This document shows positions 39,587-47,677 of a stretch of 64,000 nt of DNA, in pieces; position 1 is the stretch's first letter, and each line of letters begins with the position of its first letter. Below the pieces are notes generated by a model that worked only from the letters and a program-made list of their open reading frames with translations, had not been told where the DNA came from and did not search any database. The position numbers were made by a program, and so were the translations under genes. Source of the stretch: C-114 sp963745405 (lineage in GTDB: Bacteria > Chloroflexota > Limnocylindria > Limnocylindrales > CSP1-4); NCBI GenBank assembly GCA_963745405.1, contig CAVUWY010000002.1, positions 1,364,001 to 1,428,000 of the forward strand. The letters run 5' to 3'.

Positions 39587-42494
39587 GCGCCCAGGCGGGC
39601 GGCTGGGTCTCGCGGGCGAGGCGCCCGGCGCCACGTGACGTCAGGGCGACGCGAGTCGGACCGGAGAGCGGCCGGCCGATCGGCGGCGCATCCGGCCCGA
39701 GCAGCGGGATGAGCTCCGAGGCGGGCAGCGGGCGGGCGTAGTAGAAGCCCTGGCCGCGATCGCAGACGAGGTCGCGCAGCCAGCCGAGCTGCTCGGCCGT
39801 CTCGATCCCCTCGGCCGTCACGTCGATGCCGAGGCCATGGGCCAGGGCGATGACCGCCTGGACGATCGGCAGGTTCGCCCCGTCGTCGGCCAGGCCGGCC
39901 ACGAACGAGCGGTCGATCTTGAGCGTGTCGAGCGGCAGCGACTTCAGGTACGACAGCGACGAGTAGCCCGTCCCGAAGTCGTCGAGGGCGAGGCGGCAGC
40001 CGAGGCCGCGCAGGGCGCGGAGGACGCGGATGCCGGCCTCGGCATCCTCCATGACGACGCTCTCGGTGATCTCGAGCTCGAGGCTCGACGGCGGCACGCC
40101 GGTCTCGGCGAGGATGGCGGCCACCCCGTCGACCAGGTCGGGCTGGAGGAACTGCCGCGGCGACAGGTTGACGCTGATGGTCAGCGGCGTATCCGATGGG
40201 AAAGCGAGCTGGAGCTCCCGGGCCTGGCGGCAGGCCGTCTCGAGGACCCAGCGGCCGATCGGCAGGATGAGGCCGGTCTCCTCGGCGAGGGGGATGAACG
40301 ACATCGGGGGGACGAGCCCGCGGACCGGGTGCTGCCAGCGGACGAGCGCCTCGAGGCCGGCGATCCGGTCGGTGGCGAGGTCGACCAGCGGCTGGTAATG
40401 GACGAGGAGCTCCTCCCGGTCGATGGCCCGGCGGAGGTCGTTCTCGAGGTCGAGCCGTTCCATCATCGTCGCGCTCATCGACGGCTCGAAGGTCGCGTGG
40501 CGGACGGTCGTGTCTGCCTTGGCCCGATAGAGGGCGATCTCGGCGTCCCGCAGCAGGTCGTCCGGTTCGGCCTGACCGGGCCGGCCGACGACGATGCCCA
40601 TGCTCGCGGTGATGAACATGTCACGACCGCCGAGCTCGAACGGGGCGGCCAGGGTGGCCACGATCCGCTCGGCGACCGAGCGTGCCTCCGCCGCCCCGCC
40701 GACGCGGTCGAGGAGGATGCCGAACTCGTCGCCGCCGAAGCGGGCGACCGTGTCGCCGGGCCGGAGGATCGCCGAGAGCCGCTCCCCGACGAGGCGGAGG
40801 AGCTGGTCCCCGGCGGCATGGCCGAGGCTCTCGTTGACGAGCTTGAAGCGGTCGAGGTCGAGGATCACGAGGGCGAGCGGGATGTCGTCGCCGGTCCGCA
40901 CGGAACCGAGGGCGAAGCGGACGCGGTCGACGAGGAGGACCCGGTTGGGGAGGCCGGTGACCGAGTCGTACAGGGCCTGGTGGGCGAGCCGTTCCTCCAT
41001 CGCCCGTCGCTCGCGAAGGTCGCGGATCGAGGAGATCCGGGCCTCTCCGCCGTCCGACCAGGGGATGGTCCGGCTGATGATCTCGACCGGGAACACCGCC
41101 CCGAGCGAATCGAGGGCGAGCGCCTCGAACGGTTCGTCCGGGCGAGCTTCCAGCTGGTGGCGGATGAAGGCCCGGCTGTCGGGCGCCGTGAACTCGAGGA
41201 TCGACCGCCCGACGAGCTTCTCGGACGGCATGCCGACGAGGGCGCAGAGGACCTGGTTGACTTCCAGGATGATCCCATCGCGAGCGACGACCATGGCGTC
41301 GGTCGTCGTGTCCGAGAGGCGCTGGAACCGTTCCTCGCTGATGCGCAGCGCGTCCTCGGCCCGGGCCAGCGCCTGGGCGTACGAGTCGGCTGCCGGGTCG
41401 GCCTGTCCGACGGCACCGGCCGTGGCGCCGGCGCTCCCTCCGTCGGTCGGGCCGGCCGTGTGGCCGCGGACCGACGGCTTCACGAGGTAGAGGGCACGGT
41501 CCGCGGCGAGGACGAGCTCGTCCTTCGTCCGGCCGTCGGCCGGGAAGCAGGCGATCCCGACGCTCACCCCGACCCGCGAGTGGTCGTCACCCGGGAAGAG
41601 CTCGCCGATCGCCTGCTCGATCCGCTCGGCCACGTGGGCGGCGCGGGTCCGGTCGGCGGCCGGCAGGATGACCGCGAACTCGTCGCCGCCGTAACGGTAA
41701 AGGCGGTCGCCCTCGCGGACGGTCGAGGACATCGCGGCCCCGATCGACCGCAGGAGCGTGTCGCCGGCCGGATGGCCGTGGGTGTCGTTGTAGGCCTTGA
41801 ACTCGTCGAGATCCATGAGGAGCACGGCGAACGGCGACCCATCCGACGAGGCGACCGCCTCGCCGAGCTCGCGCTGGAAGGCGCCGTGGTTGCGAAGGCC
41901 GGTCAGGGAGTCGAGCTCGGCCCGCGTCTCGAGGGCCCGGTGCGTCTCGGCGTTCTGGAGGGCGATCGAGGCCTGGGCGGCGAACAGCTTCGTCAGGTCG
42001 AACTCGTTGGCGCTGAAGTGCGCTTCCTTGCCGCCGATGCGGCCGACATTGAGCGTTCCTTCCACCCGTCCCGCGACGACGAGCGGGACGATGACCATCG
42101 ACTCCGGCTCGAACGGGGTGCCGGGGATCTGGGTCGTCCGCGGATCGAGGTGGGCATCGTTGCAGAGGACGGCCTCGCCGTGCTCGATCGCCCAGCCGGT
42201 GACGCCGGCAGTGATCGGGCTGGCATGGGCGAGGATGATGTCGGCGAAGCGGTCGCGGGCGACGACCGCCCGGCGGACGCCGGCCTCCCAGTCGACGACG
42301 TAGAGGCCGAGCGTGTCGTAGCTGACGACCGAGCGGAGCGAGTCGGCGATCATCTCGAGGACGCCGTGCGGGTCGAGGGTCGAGAGGAGTCGCTCGTTCA
42401 CCTCGAGGAGGCGCCGCTGGCTGGCCAGCTGGTGCTCGAGCTCCGCCTTGGTGCTGCGAGCCCGACCCGGACCGGTCCGCGGCCGGGTCGCCAT
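39525..42494 (-). CDS. GAF-GGDEF-PAS-GGDEF-EAL cyclic di-GMP signalling protein
   Basis: A 989-residue cytosolic protein. In order: coiled helix, GAF domain (about 35-190), GGDEF with intact RYGGDEFAVI (200-350), PAS domain (385-500), second GGDEF with RFGGDEFGIL (515-680) and EAL with EALVRW, DDFGTGYSSL and KIDRSFV (690-940). Both cyclase sites and the phosphodiesterase site look intact, an unusual combination that could make and degrade c-di-GMP under separate sensory control. No membrane segment. Start ATG 42494. The C-terminus ends in ALDQRRP repeats generated by the 21-bp tandem repeat. Confidence 0.92.
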   Translation of the reverse strand: MATRPRTGPGRARSTKAELEHQLASQRRLLEVNERLLSTLDPHGVLEMIADSLRSVVSYDTLGLYVVDWEAGVRRAVVARDRFADIILAHASPITAGVTGWAIEHGEAVLCNDAHLDPRTTQIPGTPFEPESMVIVPLVVAGRVEGTLNVGRIGGKEAHFSANEFDLTKLFAAQASIALQNAETHRALETRAELDSLTGLRNHGAFQRELGEAVASSDGSPFAVLLMDLDEFKAYNDTHGHPAGDTLLRSIGAAMSSTVREGDRLYRYGGDEFAVILPAADRTRAAHVAERIEQAIGELFPGDDHSRVGVSVGIACFPADGRTKDELVLAADRALYLVKPSVRGHTAGPTDGGSAGATAGAVGQADPAADSYAQALARAEDALRISEERFQRLSDTTTDAMVVARDGIILEVNQVLCALVGMPSEKLVGRSILEFTAPDSRAFIRHQLEARPDEPFEALALDSLGAVFPVEIISRTIPWSDGGEARISSIRDLRERRAMEERLAHQALYDSVTGLPNRVLLVDRVRFALGSVRTGDDIPLALVILDLDRFKLVNESLGHAAGDQLLRLVGERLSAILRPGDTVARFGGDEFGILLDRVGGAAEARSVAERIVATLAAPFELGGRDMFITASMGIVVGRPGQAEPDDLLRDAEIALYRAKADTTVRHATFEPSMSATMMERLDLENDLRRAIDREELLVHYQPLVDLATDRIAGLEALVRWQHPVRGLVPPMSFIPLAEETGLILPIGRWVLETACRQARELQLAFPSDTPLTISVNLSPRQFLQPDLVDGVAAILAETGVPPSSLELEITESVVMEDAEAGIRVLRALRGLGCRLALDDFGTGYSSLSYLKSLPLDTLKIDRSFVAGLADDGANLPIVQAVIALAHGLGIDVTAEGIETAEQLGWLRDLVCDRGQGFYYARPLPASELIPLLGPDAPPIGRPLSGPTRVALTSRGAGRLARETQPPAWAPRPALDQRRPALDQRRPALD

Positions 42495-42709
42495 CAGCGA
42501 TCGGCGCCGCTGTACCGCGTGGACGGCCGGCGCCGGCCGATGGTGTTCGACTCTGCGGACCACGATGCCTGGGGTACCTCCACGGGGGGGTGGATCTGCG
42601 CGGCGAGCTTGCGACGGAACAGGCGGGCCACGCGGGTAGCACCGACCCGTGCGGTGCCTCGAACGGTACGTGCCGCGCTCCGGCTGCCGCGATAGCCCAG
42701 GAGTACCGG

Positions 42710-42715
42710 CATACT
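42710..42715 (+). promoter_or_regulatory. -10 box of M20 gene, leaderless spacing
   Basis: CATACT is followed by six bases and the ATG at 42722. Confidence 0.4.
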
Positions 42716-42721
42716 GCGGCC

Positions 42722-43955
42722 ATGGTGTCGACGAACACCGCGCTCGCCCCCCTGCTCGAGGAAGCGAGGGCGCTCCTGCCCGACCTCGTGGAAGTCCGCC
42801 GTACCCTCCACCGCCGGCCCGAGATCGGGCTCCAGCTGCCGGAGACGCAGGCCATCGTCGCGGCCGAGCTCGAACGGCTCGGACTCGCCACGGAACGGGG
42901 GACGAGCCTCAGCTCGGTGATCGCCTGGATCGACGGCACGGCGGAGGGAGCCGCGGAGGGCCCGACGATCCTCCTCCGGGCCGACATGGATGGCCTGCCC
43001 GTCCAGGAGGACAGCGGCCTCGACTTCGCCTCGACCGTCGAGGGCGCGATGCACGCCTGCGGGCACGACACGCACATGACGATGCTGCTCGGGGCGGCCC
43101 GCCTTCTTCTTGCCCGGCGCGATCGACTCGCCGGCCGGGTCCTGCTGATGTTCCAGCCCGGCGAGGAGGGCCATCACGGCGCCCGCTTCATGCTCGACGA
43201 GGGCCTGCTCGATCCGGTCGCCGGCGGGGCGGCCCCGAGCGATGCCTTCGCGATCCACATCAGCACCCGCTACCCGAGCGGGACGGTGCTGCTCCGGGCC
43301 GGCGCGATGCTGGCCGCCAACGACACGCTTCGGATCGTGGTCCGCGGTCGGGGCGGTCACGCCTCGACACCGCAGCTCGCCCTCGACCCGATCCCGATCG
43401 TGGCCGAGATCGTCCTCGGCCTGCAGACGATGGTCGGGCGGCAGGTCGACGTCTTCGACCCTGCTGTCGTCACGATCGCCCATGTCGTGGCCGGCACGAC
43501 GACCAACATCATCCCGGAGGAAGCCCTGCTGGAGGGCACGATCCGGACCGTGTCGGAGGGGACGCGTTCCGCCGTCGCCGACGCGATCCGCCGGCTCGTC
43601 GCCGGCATCGTCGCCGCTCACGGCGCCACCGCCGAGGTCGACGATCGTGCCGGGCTATCCGGTGACGATCAACGATGCCGCCGCGACGGAGCGGGTGATC
43701 GCCATCGCCGGCGAGCTGATCGGGGCCGACCGGGTCGTCACCCTCGACGACCCGGTCATGGGCGCCGAGGACTTCTCCTACGTCCTCCGGCGGGTCCCCG
43801 GCGCGTTGGCCTGGCTCGGCGCGCGGCCGGCCGACGTCGACCCGGCGACGGCTCCCCAGAATCACTCGAACCGGGTCGTCTTCGACGAATCGGCGATGGC
43901 CGTCGGAGTCGCTCTCTACGCGGGGGTGGCCCTGCGGGCGCTCGCTTCGCGGTGA
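42722..43955 (+). CDS. M20-family amidohydrolase (hippurate hydrolase-like), apparent +1 frameshift
   Basis: The ATG at 42722 opens a peptidase M20D protein with LHRRPEIGLQLPET, MHACGHDTHMTMLLGAA (metal ligands), FQPGEEGHHGARFMLDEG and GRGGHASTPQ. Homology leaves the frame near 43642-43646 and continues one base on with IVPGYPVTINDAAAT, GAEDFSYVLRRVPG and QNHSNRVVFDE. One extra base explains it; uncorrected, the frame reads on into the downstream GNAT gene as a false fusion. Substrates in the family are N-acyl amino acids or IAA conjugates. Confidence 0.85.
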
Positions 43956-44740
43956 GCGACGAGGACCTGATCCGCCTCGTCGACGCGAATCTCGTCGAGT
44001 ACGGCCGGTTCATGGCCCGGGCGACGCCGGGCGGAGCTGCCGAGGAGCGGGGCGGCGCGCTGCTCGTCTCGGGCGCGACCCCGACGCCCGCCATCGTCAA
44101 CTCGGCGTTCATGGCGGTCGCGGCGGTCGACCCCGCGGCGGTCCTCCCCGCGGCGGCGACGTTCTTCCGGACCCGCGGCCACGGTTTCGGCATCTGGACG
44201 CGAGGTCACGCCGATGCCGCCCTCGACGCGGTCCTGCCCGACGCCGGCTTCGAGATCGCCATCGAGATGCCGGTCATGGTCCTCGACCGACGGCCCCAGG
44301 AGCGGCCGGCCCCGCCCGGGGTAGTGGTGGATCCTGTCGTCGACGATGCGACGGCGGCCGACTTCCGTTCCGTCGCCCTCGACGGCTTTGCCGAGGACGA
44401 GGAGGAACGGTCTGCCGTCGAGTCGAAGTTCGGCGAGACGGCCGGTCTTCGCGAGCCGGAGATCGCCGCGTTCGTCGCCTACCTCGACGGCCGTCCCGTC
44501 GCGGCGGCTATGACGTTCACCGCCCTCGGGGTCGCCCGTGTCGGGTGGGTCGGCACCCTGCCGGCGCACCGACGGCGTGGGCTCGGCGCGGCGGTCACCC
44601 GGGCGTCCGTGCTCGGCGGCTTCGCGCGCGGGGCTCGCTGGGCCGCTCTCGAATCCTCGGCCATGGGAGCCCCGGTGTACCGGGCCCTCGGCTTCCGCGA
44701 GGTCACCCGCTACCGGGTCTGGGTCGGCCGACCGGACTGA
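43952..44740 (+). CDS. GNAT-family N-acetyltransferase
   Basis: A 262-residue protein whose GNAT domain is in the C-terminal half: VAYLDGRPVAAAMTFTALGVARVGWVGTLPAHRRRGLGAAVTRASVLGGFARGA holds the acetyl-CoA loop (RRRGLGAA), and YRALGFREVTRYRVW the last strand. The N-terminal half is a degenerate second domain. GTG 43952 overlaps the M20 stop. Substrate unknown. Confidence 0.8.
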   Translation: MSDEDLIRLVDANLVEYGRFMARATPGGAAEERGGALLVSGATPTPAIVNSAFMAVAAVDPAAVLPAAATFFRTRGHGFGIWTRGHADAALDAVLPDAGFEIAIEMPVMVLDRRPQERPAPPGVVVDPVVDDATAADFRSVALDGFAEDEEERSAVESKFGETAGLREPEIAAFVAYLDGRPVAAAMTFTALGVARVGWVGTLPAHRRRGLGAAVTRASVLGGFARGARWAALESSAMGAPVYRALGFREVTRYRVWVGRPD

Positions 44741-44796
44741 GCGCCGACGACCGCGCCCGCTGCGGGCGGGACCGTGTAGGGGTGGCGGGACCACCG

Positions 44797-44802
44797 TAGT
44801 AT
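44797..44802 (+). promoter_or_regulatory. -10 box of AI-2E-type permease gene, leaderless spacing
   Basis: TAGTAT is followed by seven bases and the ATG at 44810. Confidence 0.5.
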
Positions 44803-44809
44803 TCCCGGG

Positions 44810-46984
44810 ATGGATCCAGCGGACCTCCTGCCCGGGGCGGACCCTGAACTCGTGCCGTCGTGGCTGACGCGACTGGCCGCGATCAGCCTTCGCCTCCTCC
44901 TCGTCATCGCGGCCGCCGCCGTCGTGCTTTGGTTCGCCGCCCTGATCTGGACGTCGACCGTCTCGATCATCGTCGCCCTGATCGTCTCCGCGACGTTCGC
45001 CCCGTACGTCCTCTGGCTCCGGAACCGGGGCTGGTCACGGACCGCCGCGGCCCTCACGGTGACCGCCCTGGCGGTCCTCGTGATCGTCGGCACGGTGCTC
45101 CTCATCGTGTATGCCTTCATCCCTTATGCCGGCACCATCGCGACGCAGGTGTCGGCCGGCATCTCCCGCCTCAGCGAGCAGCTCGCCCAGGTCCAGGTGA
45201 CCCCGGAGGTCACCGCCCAGCTGGCCGACATCAATTCGGCGGTCAAGTCGTGGCTGACGGATCAGGTGACGACGATCGCCGGGGTCCTCGCCAACGTCGG
45301 CACTATCGCGATCCTCGGCGGCCTCCTCACCTTCTTCATGCTCCAGGACGGCGACAAGGCCTGGGCGTGGGCGCTCCAGGTCGTGTCCGACTGGCGCCGC
45401 GACAAGGTCCTGGCGGCCGGCGATGACGCCCTGCAGCGGGTCGGCGGCTACCTCCGGGGAACCGCCATCATCACCGGCAGCGACGCGATCAGTGACTTCA
45501 TCTTCCTCGTCATCCTCGGCGTCCCGCTGGCCGGGCCGCTGGCGGTCCTCGTCTTCTTCGCCGGCTTCATCCCCTACATCGGCGGGATGTTCGCGACGCT
45601 CGTCCTGCTGACCGTGACGCTCGCCTACCAGGACCTCCGGGCCGCGGTGATCCTCTTCGTCCTCATCTCGATCGTGAACGTCTTCCAGCGGAACATCCTC
45701 GTGCCGATCGTGTACGGGCGGACCGTCCACGTCCATCCGGCCCTCGTCCTCATCGCCCTCCCGGCCGGTGCCGCCGTCGGCGGGGTTGCCGGGCTCTTCA
45801 TCGCGATTCCGGTGGTCGCTTTCATCGCGGCGGTCGCCCAATCGACGATCGCGGTGCTCGGCACGGATCCGGGCGCCACCGTCGAGGATGCGTCCGGGGT
45901 GCCACGCTGGCTCGATCGGCTGGCCGGCTGGAGCTGGCGACTCCTCGTCGCGCTCGGGGTCGTGTTCGCCGGCGCCTACATCGCGACGTCGATCCCGGCC
46001 GTCATCCTGCCAATCGGCATCGCCCTCATCCTCGCCACGACCTTCTCGCCGCTGCTCTCGATCCTCCTCCGCCGGGGATGGCGGCGGACTCCGGCCGCCC
46101 TGACGGTTACGCTCGGTGTCTGGGCATTCGTCTCGATCCTCGTCGTGCTGTCGGTCGCGGCCTTCGCCGGACCGGCCATCCAGGCGATCCAGACGTCCGT
46201 GGCCGGTGCCGGGACGGCAGCGTCGTCCAACCCCCAGCTGGCCGGCTGGATCGGCACCGTCTTCACGAACCTCGGGGCCAGCATCATCGTCTTCGGCACC
46301 TCGATCGTCGCCGGTCTCGCCGCCCTGGCGATCGTCCTGGTCCTGTCCGGGATCCTCTCGTTCTACATGCTCCGGGACGGCGACCAGGCCTGGGCGGCGG
46401 TGACGTCACGAGTGCCCGGCTGGCGCCGGCCGCTCGTCGACCGGGCGGGCCGACGCTCCGCCCAGATCCTCGGCGGCTACATGATCGCGACCGGCGGGCT
46501 CGGCCTCTTCAACGCGGTGACCGGCTACATCATCATGGTCATCCTCGGCCTGCCGTTCGCCCTGCCGATCGCCATCCTGTCGTTCTTCGGCGGGTTCATC
46601 CCGTACATCGGCCAGTTCATCACGACCCTCCTCGCCTTCCTCGTCGCGGTCGCGGTCGGGTCGACCCAGGACATCATCGTCATGGGCATCTATACGGTCG
46701 TGATGAACCTCGTCCAGGGCAGCCTCCTCGCCCCGATCGTCTACGGAAAGGCGGTCAGCATCCACCCTGCGATCTGCCTCCTGGCCGCTCCGATCGGCGC
46801 GGCACTCGGGGGGATCGTGGGGATGTTCCTCGCGGTGCCGATCATCGGCGTCATCGCCAACACGTGGCGGATCGCCATCGTCGTGTTCGGGGACGAGGAA
46901 CCGGCCGACATCCAGGTCGCCCAGGACGAGAACGGGATCCTGACCGCCGCCGCGTCGCCGTCGCCGGCTTCGCCGCCCGCCTGA
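44810..46984 (+). CDS. Tandem-duplicated AI-2E/PerM-family permease
   Basis: A 724-residue membrane protein made of two full AI-2E exporter domains in one chain. Both halves show the same landmarks: an (A/S)ATFxP-type helix (SATFAPYVLWLRNRGWSRT; LATTFSPLLSILLRRGWRRT), FFMLQDGDKAWAW and FYMLRDGDQAWAA, a GGYLRGTAI/GGYMIATGG helix, GFIPYIGGMF and GFIPYIGQF, and VYGRTVHVHPAL/VYGKAVSIHPAI. Normal members are about 350 residues with eight helices, so this is a fused duplication, possibly a covalent dimer. Substrate is unknown; relatives export AI-2 or act as Na+/H+ antiporters. Confidence 0.9.
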   Translation: MDPADLLPGADPELVPSWLTRLAAISLRLLLVIAAAAVVLWFAALIWTSTVSIIVALIVSATFAPYVLWLRNRGWSRTAAALTVTALAVLVIVGTVLLIVYAFIPYAGTIATQVSAGISRLSEQLAQVQVTPEVTAQLADINSAVKSWLTDQVTTIAGVLANVGTIAILGGLLTFFMLQDGDKAWAWALQVVSDWRRDKVLAAGDDALQRVGGYLRGTAIITGSDAISDFIFLVILGVPLAGPLAVLVFFAGFIPYIGGMFATLVLLTVTLAYQDLRAAVILFVLISIVNVFQRNILVPIVYGRTVHVHPALVLIALPAGAAVGGVAGLFIAIPVVAFIAAVAQSTIAVLGTDPGATVEDASGVPRWLDRLAGWSWRLLVALGVVFAGAYIATSIPAVILPIGIALILATTFSPLLSILLRRGWRRTPAALTVTLGVWAFVSILVVLSVAAFAGPAIQAIQTSVAGAGTAASSNPQLAGWIGTVFTNLGASIIVFGTSIVAGLAALAIVLVLSGILSFYMLRDGDQAWAAVTSRVPGWRRPLVDRAGRRSAQILGGYMIATGGLGLFNAVTGYIIMVILGLPFALPIAILSFFGGFIPYIGQFITTLLAFLVAVAVGSTQDIIVMGIYTVVMNLVQGSLLAPIVYGKAVSIHPAICLLAAPIGAALGGIVGMFLAVPIIGVIANTWRIAIVVFGDEEPADIQVAQDENGILTAAASPSPASPPA

Positions 46985-47009
46985 CGAAGCGAGCCGCGTC
47001 CCTACCTGC

Positions 47010-47657
47010 TCAGAAGCCGAGCGGCTCCCGCACGAGCACGACCGTGATGCGGCCGGGGAAGTCGGCGTTCACGACGATGAGCTTGTTGATGTGGCTCCGG
47101 AGGCCCATGAGGCCCTGCAGCCGCTCGTCCTCGAGCGGGTAGCTGTACTCCTCGATCCGCTGGAAGGCGGTGGCGAGATCCGGGACGATCTTCTGGGCAC
47201 CGACGACCAGGATCACCCGGCCGGCCCCACTGACGATCGGCCCGAGCTGGCTGCCGCCGAACGAGGCGACGACGAGTCGTCCGTCCTCGGTCACGGCGTG
47301 GACGCTGTTGACGAAGACGTCCGGCGCGGCACCGAGCTTGCGGATCTCGCGACCCTCGGTCTGGCGGTCCATCGAGCGGAGGCGCGGTCGCAGCGCGTCG
47401 TAGTTGCCGGACTCCTCGATCACGCCGGTGACGCCGATGTCCTGGAGGGTGCGCGAGGCGCCCTGGCCGACCTCGGCGCCTTCGGGTATGCGGTCGAGGA
47501 CCGCCGACAGCGCCTGGTGGCCGTCGTCGACCACGATGGCCTCGATGCCGTTGGCCTCGAGCGCCGCGCGGGTGCGTTCGATGACCGCGTCCGGTGCCGG
47601 GCGGGAGAATTCTTCGTTGACGGGGAGACGCTCGAGCGTCATGGTCGGTGCGGTCAT
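47010..47657 (-). CDS. LUD-domain protein (lactate-utilisation LutC-like)
   Basis: A 215-residue DUF162/LUD protein. RTRAALEANGIEAIVVDDGHQALSAVLDRIPEGAEVGQGASRTL starts the domain, and NSVHAVTEDGRLVVASFGGSQLGPIVSGAGRVILVVGAQKIVPDL is the conserved C-terminal half. LutC takes part in the Fe-S lactate oxidase LutABC, but lutA and lutB are absent, so the role is open. A double dyad covers its promoter and implies a dedicated repressor. Confidence 0.82.
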   Translation of the reverse strand: MTAPTMTLERLPVNEEFSRPAPDAVIERTRAALEANGIEAIVVDDGHQALSAVLDRIPEGAEVGQGASRTLQDIGVTGVIEESGNYDALRPRLRSMDRQTEGREIRKLGAAPDVFVNSVHAVTEDGRLVVASFGGSQLGPIVSGAGRVILVVGAQKIVPDLATAFQRIEEYSYPLEDERLQGLMGLRSHINKLIVVNADFPGRITVVLVREPLGF

Positions 47658-47677
47658 CGCGGGATGGGCTCCTGTGA

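Noticed and set aside
42494..42712. 72-residue minus-strand gene overlapping the GGDEF/EAL start (TGATG)
   Set aside because: Arg-rich, no family, and it would leave only 9 bp to the divergent M20 gene whose -10 box it covers. The neat overlap is not enough.
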